Shown here: piece by piece, positions 15,056-23,549 of the stretch
Layout of the letters: each line of letters opens with the position of its first letter
How positions within the stretch are numbered: position 1 is the first letter of the stretch
Assembly: GCA_937919435.1 (NCBI GenBank)
Contig: CALFRR010000016.1
Location: 1 to 35,086 of the forward strand
Length of the DNA stretch: 35,086 nucleotides
Source: an uncultured Alphaproteobacteria bacterium
GTDB lineage: Bacteria > Pseudomonadota > Alphaproteobacteria > Rhizobiales > Ancalomicrobiaceae
Direction of reading: 5' to 3'
Translations under genes and position numbers: made by a program
The notes under the pieces: generated by a model
Databases searched by the model: none
Told to the model about the DNA's origin: nothing
What the model saw: only the letters and a program-made list of their open reading frames with translations

Positions 15056-16969
15056 TTGGACACGTATTCTGACACGATGCCGGCACATGGCGCCGACGCG
15101 AATGTCGTACGTTCGGCGGCCACGTTGTTTCCGGAGTGGGGAAGGGCCGGAGCGGCCCTCACATCGGTCGTCGTCGCGATCGAGCACCTCAACGCGCTGC
15201 TGCTGGCGATCGACGTCTCGGTCGTGTTCATCTCGGTGGTCTATCGCTACTTCCTCCATTCGCCGATCAATTGGGTCGAGGAGGTCGCCAGCGCCCTGAT
15301 GGGGATGTTGGTGTTCCTCGGCTCCGGGACGGTACTGGCGCGAGGCCGTCACTCGGGAATGGACGCCCTCCGTCAGGCGCTGCCGCAGCCGTGGCGAATG
15401 CCGCTGACCCGTCTCTCCGACTGGATCGTCGTCCTCGTCGCCGCCGGCATCGTCGTCGCCTCGGTCCGGATGGGGCTGATCTCGGTCGGCGAGACGACGC
15501 CGATCGGTCTGCCGCAGTGGATCTTCGTCTATCCGCCGATCGCCGGAGGTTGCTTCCTCCTCGTCGTCGCGCTCGCCAAGGCGCTCGCCGTGCGCGGCGC
15601 GGCCACCTGGCTGTCGCTGGCCTTCCTGATCGCGGTCGCCGCCGTCTTCCAGGCCGTGGGCGCATACGCCCCCGACCTCGAGATCTCGCCCGCCGCGATG
15701 ATCGGGTTCGCGGTGCTGGTACCGCTGCTGATCGGGGTGCCCGTCGCCTTCGCCCTGGCCTTCGGCGCCCTGGTCTACTTCGGCGCCAACCCGATGCTCG
15801 ACATCTCCACCTATTCGCAGCAGCTGATCTCGGGCAGCGGCCATTTCGTCCTGCTCGCCATCCCGTTCTTCATCCTGGCCGGGCTCGGGATGGAGGCGAA
15901 CGGCATGTCGATCCGCCTGATCGAACTGCTGCTCCGGATGATGGGACGGATGCGGGGCGGCCTCAACATCATCATCGTCGTCGCCTCCGCCTTCTTCTCC
16001 GGCATTTCCGGCTCGAAGAATGCCGACATCGCCGCGGTCGGAGCGGTGATCATGCCGGCGGTGCGCAAGTGCCGTCAGGATCCCGCAGACGCGGCCGGTC
16101 TCCTCGCGACCACCGCCATCACCTGCGAGTCGATCCCGCCCTGCATCAACATCATCATCTTCGGCTTCGTCGCCAACGTCTCGATCGGTGCGCTGTTCGT
16201 CGCCGGACTGGTGCCGGCGGTGGTGCTCTGTCTGTCGGTGCTGGTGCCGGTGATCTGGTTCGGCAAGCGGGTCGATCCGGACGAGGCGTTCGAGGTGCGC
16301 AAGCCGCTGCTGCCGATGATCGGCGGCGCCATGGTCGGCCTCGCCATGATCGTGATGATCGGCCGCGGCGTGATGATCGGCGTCGCCACCTCGACCGAGA
16401 TCTCGGCCTTCGCCGTGGTCTACGCCCTGGTGGTCGGCTCGATCGCGTTCCGTGAGCTGACCATCGCCTCGACCGTCCGTCTGTTCGTCCATTCGGCCGG
16501 CACCACCAGTTCGATCCTGTTCATCGTCGCCGCCGCCTCCGCCCTCGCCTATGCGCTGACCATCGAGCAGATCCCGCAGGATCTCTCCATCGGCCTGATC
16601 GAGTTCGGCACGCACTACGGGCCGACCATGTTCATGATCGCCGCCGCGGCGCTGATGATCCTGTTCGGTTCGGTGCTCGAAGGGGCGCCCGCGCTGATCA
16701 TCTTCGGGCCGCTGCTGACCCCGGTCGCCGCACGACTCGGCATCGATCCCCTGCATTTCGGCATCGTCACGGTGGTGTCGATGGGCGCCGGGCTCTGCGC
16801 ACCGCCGCTCGGCGTCGCTCTCTACACCGCCTGCGCCGTGACCCAGACCGACATCCGGGACGTCTCCCGGGCGATGATGAAGTACCTCGGCGTCCTCGCG
16901 GTCGCCCTGCTGCTGCTGATCCTGGTGCCGGGCTTCTCGGTCTGGCTGCCGCACCACTGGGGCCTCTGA
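15056..16969 (+). CDS. dctQM: TRAP transporter fused DctQM membrane subunit
   Basis: 637 residues from TTG 15056 (or 630 from ATG 15077). Residues about 40-190 are the small DctQ-type four-helix subunit (IEHLNALLLAIDVSVVFISV, then YFLHSPINWVEEVASALMGM). From about 215 on is the large DctM subunit of the ion:solute antiporter fold, with FHSGISGSKNADIAAVG-like loop (here FFSGISGSKNADIAAVGAV), ATTAITCESIPPCINII, and near the end GSVLEGAPALIIFGPLLTP and GIVTVVSMGAGLCAPPLGVA. Fusion of the two subunits is known in TRAP systems. It forms a secondary, usually sodium-driven importer with the DctP protein encoded 80 bases downstream. Substrates of the class are mostly organic and sugar acids; no specific one can be assigned. 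Confidence 0.92.
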   Translation: MDTYSDTMPAHGADANVVRSAATLFPEWGRAGAALTSVVVAIEHLNALLLAIDVSVVFISVVYRYFLHSPINWVEEVASALMGMLVFLGSGTVLARGRHSGMDALRQALPQPWRMPLTRLSDWIVVLVAAGIVVASVRMGLISVGETTPIGLPQWIFVYPPIAGGCFLLVVALAKALAVRGAATWLSLAFLIAVAAVFQAVGAYAPDLEISPAAMIGFAVLVPLLIGVPVAFALAFGALVYFGANPMLDISTYSQQLISGSGHFVLLAIPFFILAGLGMEANGMSIRLIELLLRMMGRMRGGLNIIIVVASAFFSGISGSKNADIAAVGAVIMPAVRKCRQDPADAAGLLATTAITCESIPPCINIIIFGFVANVSIGALFVAGLVPAVVLCLSVLVPVIWFGKRVDPDEAFEVRKPLLPMIGGAMVGLAMIVMIGRGVMIGVATSTEISAFAVVYALVVGSIAFRELTIASTVRLFVHSAGTTSSILFIVAAASALAYALTIEQIPQDLSIGLIEFGTHYGPTMFMIAAAALMILFGSVLEGAPALIIFGPLLTPVAARLGIDPLHFGIVTVVSMGAGLCAPPLGVALYTACAVTQTDIRDVSRAMMKYLGVLAVALLLLILVPGFSVWLPHHWGL

Positions 16970-17049
16970 CGCGTCGCACCGGCCTTCCGCGATCGGCGTC
17001 CACCACGACGACGCGCAACAGAAACCTTCACAAGAGAGGAAACGCATTC

Positions 17050-18078
17050 ATGCAGATTCCCGCCCTCACCCGCCGCCACTTCCTGACCAGCGCCGCCGCC
17101 GGCGCCGCGCTGTGCGCCCCGAGCATCGGCCACGCCCAGAGCAAGCAGATCCGCCTCAGGGTCTCGTCGAGCCTGCCGACCGACGAGTACTCGGAGCACT
17201 ATTTCTGGTTCCAGCGCTTCCAGAGCAACCTGGCCAATGCGATCGGCGACAGGATCCGGCTCGACTATTACCCGAACGGCCAGCTCGGCAAAGAGAACGA
17301 CACCGTCCAGCAGGTGAAGACCGGGACGATCGACATGATGATCAGCGGCTCGTCCTACTGGGCGACGCTGGTGCCGGAAATGGGCATGCTCGACCTCGGC
17401 TATCTGTTCGACAGCTACGACCAGATGAAGAAGCACCTGCACGGCTCGGTCGGCACCGCCCTCGCCAAGCTGGTCGCCGAGCGGTGCAAGGTGGCGATCA
17501 TCGGCTGGACCTCGACCTTCGGCGCCCGCAGCATCTACACGAAGAAGTCGGTGGCCTCGCTCGACGACATCAAGGGGATGAAGATCCGCGTGTTGCCGGT
17601 GCCGGCGTTCATCCAGACCTTCGAATCGATGAACGCGATCCCGACCCCGGTGCCGCTCAACGAGCTCTACACCGCGCTGCAGACCGGGATCGTCGACGGC
17701 TTCGAGCAGAACGCCCCGACCGTTCTCGGCATGAAGTTGTTCGAGACCAGCAAGGCCTGCTTCCTCTCCGAACACATGTTCCTGCCGCTCGCCGCCGCCG
17801 CCAGCCCGCGCCTGTTGGGGGCGCTGTCGCCGGAGCTCGGATCGGCGGTGGTCGCCGCCGCCCAGGAAGCCGCGGTCCATCAGCTCGCCGAAACCCCGGC
17901 CAAGGTCGCCAAGGCGACCGAGGCGCTGAAGAGTGCCGGCGTCGCCTTCACCGCGATGTCGGCCGATGACCGCAAGGCGGCACGCCAGGCGGTCAAAGCG
18001 AAGGTCTGGGGTCCGTTCGTCGAGAAATATCCGGCGACCAAGGCGTTGGTCGAAGAGATCGACCGCGACCGCGCCTGA
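17050..18078 (+). CDS. dctP: TRAP transporter periplasmic binding protein DctP
   Basis: 342 residues. The N-terminus has a twin-arginine signal (LTRRHFLTSAAAGAALCAPS, cleavage near GHAQ), so it is probably exported folded by Tat. The DctP domain follows: FQSNLANAIGDRIRLDYYPN, GQLGKENDTVQQVKTGTIDM, the mid-protein IKGMKIRVLPVPAFIQTF with the substrate-carboxylate arginine region of the family, and NELYTALQTGIVDGFEQN (ligand-contact helix). It delivers substrate to the fused DctQM. The gene is followed immediately by a very strong hairpin before the oxidoreductase gene, suggesting that the binding-protein message is protected or partly terminated there. Confidence 0.92.
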   Translation: MQIPALTRRHFLTSAAAGAALCAPSIGHAQSKQIRLRVSSSLPTDEYSEHYFWFQRFQSNLANAIGDRIRLDYYPNGQLGKENDTVQQVKTGTIDMMISGSSYWATLVPEMGMLDLGYLFDSYDQMKKHLHGSVGTALAKLVAERCKVAIIGWTSTFGARSIYTKKSVASLDDIKGMKIRVLPVPAFIQTFESMNAIPTPVPLNELYTALQTGIVDGFEQNAPTVLGMKLFETSKACFLSEHMFLPLAAAASPRLLGALSPELGSAVVAAAQEAAVHQLAETPAKVAKATEALKSAGVAFTAMSADDRKAARQAVKAKVWGPFVEKYPATKALVEEIDRDRA

Positions 18079-18083
18079 CCCGT

Positions 18084-18121
18084 CGATCGATCGCCGGCGG
18101 GCTCGCGCCGGCGATCGATCG
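18084..18121 (+). terminator. Very long hairpin after dctP
   Basis: Arms 18084-18098 and 18107-18121 are perfect 15-base complements (CGATCGATCGCCGGC on the left), with one more G-C pair at 18099/18106 and a 6-base apex. It begins 5 bases after the dctP stop. No T-run follows, so it may be an RNA-stabilising or partial-termination element. Confidence 0.65.
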
Positions 18122-18247
18122 CGATTCCGAAAACCGACGCCCCACCGGGCTCGCCGACCGTCCGAACGGCCGGCGGGATTGGTGTCTCGCGCACCGCCGA
18201 CCTTTCGCGCGACCGGTATTCGCCGACACCGAAACGGGAAATGGACC

Positions 18248-20311
18248 ATGGACACACCGATCTCGAGTCGGACCGCGGACGACCTGACCGACGTCGAGAT
18301 GCCTCGGGGATTCGCCCGGGGGCGGTTCGAAGCGGCCCACGCGGTCGCCGGCCGGACGATCCCGACCCACCACACCGAGGCCCTGGTCCTCGGCAGCGGC
18401 GCGGCGGGTCTGCGTGCCGCGGTCGAGCTGCGGCGCCGCGGCGTCTCCGTGTCGATCGCCAGCCGCGCCCTGTGGGGCGGCACCTCGGCCTGCTCGGGAT
18501 CCGACAAGCAGACCCTCCACACCGCCTCGACCGGCGGACACGGCGACGACTTTCGGGTCGTCGCCGCATCGCTCGGCCACGGCGGTGCGATGGACGCCGA
18601 CACCGCCTACGTCGAGGCGGTCGGATCGATCCAGGCGATGGCGGGCCTGCAGTTTCTCGGGCTGCCGCTGCCCCAGGACCGGTTCGGCGCGGTGCTGCGC
18701 TACCGGACCGACCACGACGAGGCCGGTCGCGGCACCAGCTGTGGTCCGCGGACCTCGCGTCTGATGGTCAAGGTGTTGGCGGAGGAGGCGGCACGTCTGG
18801 CGATCCCGATCTTCGATCGGATCACCGCGCTCAGGATCCTGATTTCCGATGGACGGATCGCCGGTCTGCTGGCGGTCGATCCGGACCGGCGCAGCGACGA
18901 CGACCCGTCGGGGCTGGTGATCTTCGCCTGCCGGGCGCTGATCCTGGCGGGCGGTGGCCCGGGGGAGCTCTATCGCGACAGCGTCTATCCCCGGAAGTGC
19001 TTCGGTGTCCTCGGGCTGGCGCTCGAAGCCGGGCTCGACACGGTCAACCTGACCGAGAGCCAGTTCGGTATCGGCACCCCCCGCGAAGCCTTCCCGTGGA
19101 ACCTGTCGGGGACCTACGTTCAGAGCATTCCCTACATCCATTCGGTCGATGCCGACGGCCGCGAGCACAACTTCCTCGCCGATTACTATCGGACGACCCG
19201 CGAACTCGCCTCCAACGTGTTCCGCAAGGGTTATCAGTGGCCGTTCCACGCCAACCGGATGCTCGACTGGGGATCTAGCCTGGTCGATCTGGCGATCCAT
19301 CGCGAGACACAGGCCGGACGGCGGGTGCTGATGGACTTCACCCGCAATCCGAAGGCGGTGCCCGGCGACGCCGAGTTCGCGCTCGATCGGCTCGACGACG
19401 ACGTCGTCCGCTATCTCGCCGATGCCGGTGCGCTGTTGCCGACGCCGATCGAACGGCTGCGCCGGATGAATCCGCTGTCGATCGCCCTCTACGCCCGTTA
19501 CAAGCACGATCTCGGCCGCGAACCGCTGCGGTTCAACGTCAATCACCAGCACATGAACGGCGGCATCGCCGTCGACGTCTGGGGGCGGACCAGCCTGCCG
19601 GGGTGCTACGCGATCGGCGAGGCGGCCGGCACCCACGGCGTCACGCGTCCGGGCGGCGCCGCCCTGATCGCCGGTCAGGTGTTCGCGTCGCGAGCCGCCG
19701 CCCACATCCGGGCCCGTCCGAACGAGCCGGCGACGTTGCCGGACGCCGCGATCGCAGAGGAGATCGCATGGGTCGAGACGCGGGTCGGCACCGCCGCGGG
19801 TCTCGATCTCGCGGAGGTCTCCGCCGAGATCCAGGCCAGGATGAGCGACGAGGCCGGTTTCCTCTGCCGCCCGGAAGGGGTGGAGACGGCTCTCGCCGCG
19901 GCGCGGGTCCTCGGCGCACGGATCGACGCGGTCGGCTTCGCCGCCGGACGGACCGGGCGGTCCGACGTTTCGCTCCCGGTACTGTGGCGACAGACCGCTC
20001 TCGCCTCGGAGGCGGTTCTGACCGCCCTCGCCCACTATCTGCGCCAGGGCGGCGGCAGTCGCGGCGCCCGTGCGGTCTGCGCGGCGGACGGTGCCCGGGT
20101 GCCCAACGGGCGGACCGGACCGCTCGAGGACTATCGTTTCGTCGACGAGCGACCGGAGGATCGCGGCCGCCAGATCCACGTCCGCCTCGAAGACGGCGAA
20201 CTGGTCGTCGACACGCGCCCGCTGCGTCCGGCTCCCGACGAGGATCCGGGGGGATTCGAAAAGAACTGGGCGGCCTACCTCTCCGGCGAGATCTTCGACG
20301 ACGCCGACTGA
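18248..20311 (+). CDS. FAD-binding oxidoreductase, fumarate-reductase/SDH flavoprotein-like
   Basis: 687 residues from ATG 18248, with GGGAAA about 9 bases upstream. The FAD Rossmann motif is EALVLGSGAAGLRAAVELRR (about 41-60), followed by GGTSACSGSDKQT where this superfamily binds flavin. Further superfamily segments are CRALILAGGGPGELY, then YAIGEAAGTHGVTRPGGAAL (second FAD-binding segment) and a C-terminal helical domain. Overall plan matches the fumarate reductase/L-aspartate oxidase/adenylylsulfate reductase flavoprotein group, but I cannot assign a substrate. It is soluble, without a Tat signal. It shares the operon with a TRAP importer under LacI control, so it presumably oxidises or reduces the imported acid. 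No iron-sulfur partner gene is adjacent, so the electron partner is unknown. Confidence 0.82.
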   Translation: MDTPISSRTADDLTDVEMPRGFARGRFEAAHAVAGRTIPTHHTEALVLGSGAAGLRAAVELRRRGVSVSIASRALWGGTSACSGSDKQTLHTASTGGHGDDFRVVAASLGHGGAMDADTAYVEAVGSIQAMAGLQFLGLPLPQDRFGAVLRYRTDHDEAGRGTSCGPRTSRLMVKVLAEEAARLAIPIFDRITALRILISDGRIAGLLAVDPDRRSDDDPSGLVIFACRALILAGGGPGELYRDSVYPRKCFGVLGLALEAGLDTVNLTESQFGIGTPREAFPWNLSGTYVQSIPYIHSVDADGREHNFLADYYRTTRELASNVFRKGYQWPFHANRMLDWGSSLVDLAIHRETQAGRRVLMDFTRNPKAVPGDAEFALDRLDDDVVRYLADAGALLPTPIERLRRMNPLSIALYARYKHDLGREPLRFNVNHQHMNGGIAVDVWGRTSLPGCYAIGEAAGTHGVTRPGGAALIAGQVFASRAAAHIRARPNEPATLPDAAIAEEIAWVETRVGTAAGLDLAEVSAEIQARMSDEAGFLCRPEGVETALAAARVLGARIDAVGFAAGRTGRSDVSLPVLWRQTALASEAVLTALAHYLRQGGGSRGARAVCAADGARVPNGRTGPLEDYRFVDERPEDRGRQIHVRLEDGELVVDTRPLRPAPDEDPGGFEKNWAAYLSGEIFDDAD

Positions 20312-20346
20312 CCGAGACGGCGCCGAAGACCCGCCGCGGGCCGATG

Positions 20347-20362
20347 CGGTGCGGCCGCACCG
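20347..20362. terminator. Perfect 16-bp palindrome between convergent genes
   Basis: CGGTGCGGCCGCACCG is self-complementary and can fold as a 6-bp stem with a GGCC loop. It lies 36 bases after the oxidoreductase stop and between convergent genes, so it may act as a bidirectional terminator. No T-run is present. The rest of 20312-20489 shows nothing else. Confidence 0.4.
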
Positions 20363-20489
20363 GATTCGGGCGCGCGGTGGACCTGTCGGCCCACCACCCG
20401 GGTCCCCCCGCTCGTCGTCGCCCGCGCCGCCGCATTCCGGGCGGGCGGCCGTGGTCGAGGAGACCCGACCGCCCGTGCGGAAGACCCCG

Positions 20490-21620
20490 TCAGGCGCGCT
20501 TGCCGAACTCGGCGCTGGCGCGGGTCCAGGCCACCGCCTGCTCGCTCATCGAGACGCCGAGACCCGGCCGGGTCGGGACCAGCATGCGACCGTCCTTGAC
20601 CTCCAGCCGTTCATTGAACAGCGGCTCCAGCCATTCGAAGTGCTCGACCCAGGGCTCGCGCTGCATGGCGGCGGCGAGGTGCACGTGCAGCTCCATCGAG
20701 AAGTGCGGCGCGATCGACACGCCGGCGAACTCGGCGAGCGCCGCCACCTTGAGGAACGGCGTGATGCCGCCGACCCGCGGCCCGTCGGGCATCAGGAAGT
20801 CGGCGCCGTTCTGGCGGATGAAGTCCCAGTGCTCGGCGAGCGAGGTCAGCATCTCGCCGGTGGCGATCGGCGTGTCGAGGGCGCTCGCGAGCGCCGCGTG
20901 GCCGGAGGCGTCGTAGCAGTCGAGCGGTTCCTCGATCCAGATCAAGTCGAACCGTTCGAAGATCCGGCCCATCCGCATCGCGGTCGGGCGATCCCACTGC
21001 TGATTGGCGTCGACCATCAGCGGGAAGGTGGCGCCGAGATGCTCGCGCACCTTCGAGACGCGCTCGATGTCCTTCTGCCAGTCGGGCTGGCCGACCTTCA
21101 GCTTGATGCCGCCGATGCCCTTCTCGCGCGAGATGTCGGTGTTGACCAGCAGCTCCTCGAGCGGCGTGTGGAGGAAGCCGCCGGAGGTGTTGTAGCAGCG
21201 CACGCTGTCGCGCTGGGCGCCGAGCAGTTTCGCCAGCGACAGGCCGGCGCGCTTCGCCTTCATGTCCCACAGCGCCACGTCGAAGGCGCCGATCGCCTGC
21301 ACCGCGATGCCGGAGCGGCCGACCGAGGCGCCGGCCCAGGCGAGCTTGTCCCAGGCCTTGGCGATGTCGTTCGGATCCTCGCCGAGGAGCGCCGGAGCGA
21401 TCTCGCAGGCGTGGGCGTACTGGCCGGGGCCGCCGGCGCGCTTGGAATAGGAGAAGCCGAGGCCGCGATGGCCTTCGGTGGTCTCGATCTCGCAGAACAG
21501 GATGGCGATCTCGGTCATCGGCTTCTGCCGGCCGGTCAGCACCTTGGCGTCGCTGATCGGGTTCTTCAGCGGCAGATAGGTCGAGTGGAGCTTGATCCAG
21601 GAGATGGTTTCGGTGGTCAT
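20490..21620 (-). CDS. L-talarate/galactarate dehydratase (enolase superfamily)
   Basis: 376 residues, ATG 21620. The sequence closely resembles the Salmonella talarate/galactarate dehydratase family as I recall it: VSDAKVLTGRQKP-type N-terminus (here PISDAKVLTGRQKP, 21-34), GFSYSKRAGG, CYNTSGGFLHTPL, GIKLKVGQP, TPIATGEMLTS and HFEWLEPLFNERLEV. Enolase-superfamily catalytic features are present: KxK base pair K173/K175, metal ligands D204, E230 and E256, and general acid/base H306 in APHFSME. It removes water from galactarate or L-talarate to give a 5-keto-4-deoxy hexarate. The gene follows a GudP/GarP-type permease on the same strand after a hairpin. Enzymes for the later steps are not in the window. 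Confidence 0.9.
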   Translation of the reverse strand: MTTETISWIKLHSTYLPLKNPISDAKVLTGRQKPMTEIAILFCEIETTEGHRGLGFSYSKRAGGPGQYAHACEIAPALLGEDPNDIAKAWDKLAWAGASVGRSGIAVQAIGAFDVALWDMKAKRAGLSLAKLLGAQRDSVRCYNTSGGFLHTPLEELLVNTDISREKGIGGIKLKVGQPDWQKDIERVSKVREHLGATFPLMVDANQQWDRPTAMRMGRIFERFDLIWIEEPLDCYDASGHAALASALDTPIATGEMLTSLAEHWDFIRQNGADFLMPDGPRVGGITPFLKVAALAEFAGVSIAPHFSMELHVHLAAAMQREPWVEHFEWLEPLFNERLEVKDGRMLVPTRPGLGVSMSEQAVAWTRASAEFGKRA

Positions 21621-21646
21621 GGGAGTGTTCCGATGAAGGTGGGGGA

Positions 21647-21670
21647 TCGGGCGGCGCCACCGCCGCCCGA
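21647..21670 (-). terminator. Intercistronic hairpin between MFS and dehydratase genes
   Basis: TCGGGCGGC (21647-21655) and GCCGCCCGA (21662-21670) form a perfect 9-bp stem with a 6-base loop, filling much of the 62-bp gap. No T-run; more likely an mRNA-processing or stabilising hairpin than a full stop. Confidence 0.5.
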
Positions 21671-21682
21671 CGGAAGCGGGGA

Positions 21683-22999
21683 TCAGCCGTTCGCCGTCTC
21701 GCCGAGCTCGAGCCGCTTCAACGGTCCGACGACGACGAGGTAGGAGAAGGCACCGACGAGCGCGAGCACGCCGACATAGACGAGGGCCAGGTCGAAGGAG
21801 CCCATCTCCTTGACGATCCAGCCGATCGCGATCGGGGTGACGATCGAGGCGAGGTTGCCGCACAGATTGAAGATGCCGCCGGAGATGCCCATGATCTCCT
21901 TCGGCGAGACGTCGCCGACGATGCACCAGCCGAGATTGCCGATGCCCTTGGCGAAGAAGGCGACGCTCATCACCACGATCACCAGCGTGGTCGAATCCAC
22001 CCAGTTGGCGGCGATGATCGACGAGGAGAAGAACAGACCGGTGATGATCGGCAGCTTGCGGGCGACGGTCAGCGACCAGCCGCGGCGCAGCAGCCAGTCC
22101 GACCAGACGCCGCCGGTGAGCCCGCCGACGAAGCCGGCGATCGCCGGGATCGCCGCGACCAGACCGACCTTGAGGATCGACATGCCCTTGGCCTCGATCA
22201 GGTAGGTCGGGAACCAGGTCAGGAAGAACCAGGTGATGGTGGTCAGACAGAACTGGCCGATGTAGACGCCGAACATCATCCGGTTGGAGATCAGCGCCCG
22301 GACGTCGGCCCAGCGGACTTCGGCCTTCTTCGCGCCCATGTTCGGCAAGCCGCCGCCGGCCTCGATGTAGGCGAGCTCGGCCTCGTTGACGCCCGGGTGC
22401 TGGCGCGGCTCGCGCACCCACTTCAGCCAGAACAGGCCGATCACCACGCCGAGCGCGCCGGTCCAGAAGAAGATGAAGTGCCAGCCGTGGGCGGCGAGGG
22501 TCCAGGTCATCAGCGGCGTGAAGGCGGCCAGCGCGAAATACTGCGCCGACTGGAAGATCGACGTGGCGAAGGCGCGCTCGTGGTTCGGGAACCACATCAC
22601 CGTCAATCGGCTGTTGGCGGGAAACGCCGGCGATTCGGCGATGCCCATCAGGAAGCGCAGACCGAAGAGGGCGAGGAACGACCAGGCGACCAGTCCGACG
22701 AAGCCCTGCATGAAGGTGAAGATCGACCACAGGATCAGACCGACGCCGTAGACGACGCGGGCGCCGTACTTGTCGAGCACCCAGCCGCCGGGGATCTGCA
22801 TCGAGGTGTAGGCCCAGCCGAAGGCGGAGAAGGCGAGGCCCATCGACACGGCGTCGAAGCCGAGCTCCTTGCGCATCGCCGGCGCGGCGATCGAGAGCGT
22901 GGCCCGATCGACGTAGTTGAAGGTGGTCACGATGAAGATCAGGAAGAGGATCACGTAGCGCGCGTTGGTTCGACCCATCGCCCGTATCGCCTCGGTCAT
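21683..22999 (-). CDS. MFS hexarate/hexonate transporter (GudP/GarP-like)
   Basis: 438 residues, about twelve transmembrane helices. The N-terminus RYVILFLIFIVTTFNYVDRATLSIAAPAM is typical of the anion:cation symporter branch that includes GudP, GarP and ExuT. Other marks are GWAYTSMQIPGGWVLDKYGA (loop 2-3 MFS motif), GLRFLMGIAESPAFPANSRL, and FFLTWFPTYLIEAKGM in the second half. It would bring galactarate, glucarate or talarate into the cell by proton symport. It is the first gene of the operon, diverges from a LacI regulator, and precedes the matching dehydratase, which supports the substrate call. Confidence 0.88.
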   Translation of the reverse strand: MTEAIRAMGRTNARYVILFLIFIVTTFNYVDRATLSIAAPAMRKELGFDAVSMGLAFSAFGWAYTSMQIPGGWVLDKYGARVVYGVGLILWSIFTFMQGFVGLVAWSFLALFGLRFLMGIAESPAFPANSRLTVMWFPNHERAFATSIFQSAQYFALAAFTPLMTWTLAAHGWHFIFFWTGALGVVIGLFWLKWVREPRQHPGVNEAELAYIEAGGGLPNMGAKKAEVRWADVRALISNRMMFGVYIGQFCLTTITWFFLTWFPTYLIEAKGMSILKVGLVAAIPAIAGFVGGLTGGVWSDWLLRRGWSLTVARKLPIITGLFFSSSIIAANWVDSTTLVIVVMSVAFFAKGIGNLGWCIVGDVSPKEIMGISGGIFNLCGNLASIVTPIAIGWIVKEMGSFDLALVYVGVLALVGAFSYLVVVGPLKRLELGETANG

Positions 23000-23221
23000 G
23001 GAAGCCTCCCTGGAAGACCGGTCCCGTCGCCGCGTTGCGGCACGACGAGGCCCGTGCCGGTCACGTCGGACGTGCCGGTCTCTCTGGTTTCACGGTGGGG
23101 AATCGATGCCGCCCGCGGTCGGCGGAGGTCATCGATCGACGCACGATCTCTCCACGGCCGAGGACTCTCGCCCTCGCCCGGTCCGGCACACGAGGCGCCC
23201 GAAATCGTCCGACGGACCGAA

Positions 23222-23235
23222 TGCTAGCGCTTGCA
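23222..23235. promoter_or_regulatory. LacI-type operator 1
   Basis: TGCTAGCGCTTGCA, 13 of 14 bases matching the local consensus TGCAAGCGCTTGCA. Including flanks (23221-23236) it is a 16-base near-palindrome with a single mismatched pair. It is 223 bases upstream of the MFS start. Confidence 0.65.
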
Positions 23236-23292
23236 TTTCTGGCTGTCGAGCGCCCTTCGTACGGACGCGGCCCGCCCGCCGAACTCGCCGAC

Positions 23293-23306
23293 AGCAAGCG
23301 CTTGAA
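23293..23306. promoter_or_regulatory. LacI-type operator 2
   Basis: AGCAAGCGCTTGAA has a perfect CAAGCGCTTG core (23295-23304) with a central CG. Centre-to-centre distance from operator 1 is 71 bases. Confidence 0.65.
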
Positions 23307-23421
23307 TCACTTCACGTCCGGCACTTTGTCTCAGCATTTCGTCGTATGCCGTCCGGGACGGGCAGAGGATCCGACGAGGTGACCCCGGAACGAGGCTCCC
23401 GCGGCCGCCGACGCGACTTTC

Positions 23422-23435
23422 TGCAATGGCTTGCA
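23422..23435. promoter_or_regulatory. LacI-type operator 3
   Basis: TGCAATGGCTTGCA has perfect TGCAA/TTGCA arms and a non-palindromic TGGC centre. It lies 129 bases beyond operator 2 and 115 bases before the lacI-like start, suited to autoregulation or looping. Confidence 0.55.
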
Positions 23436-23549
23436 TTCATGACTTCCGGCCCGAACCGCCGCCGATGCTCGGGAGAGCCCGGCGGGCGCGGCCCTTGCGG
23501 AGGGCGGGCGAAGACGGCTAGGACGTCGATCGGAGATCGGGATCACCGC

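Larger units (their letters stand above)
23000..23549. other. Divergent regulatory region, MFS / lacI-like genes
   Basis: 550 bases with no supported gene. It holds three related operator-like palindromes (23222-23235, 23293-23306, 23422-23435) sharing the consensus TGCAAGCGCTTGCA. Open frames crossing the region are arginine-rich chance frames. Confidence 0.6.

Noticed and set aside
14966..17047. 693-codon minus-strand frame opposite dctQM
   Set aside because: Extremely rich in D, H, R, E and Q, the antisense image of hydrophobic transmembrane codons.
17993..20179. 728-codon open frame antisense to the FAD oxidoreductase
   Set aside because: Composition of a mirror frame, no domain recognised, and the plus-strand gene has clear FAD motifs.
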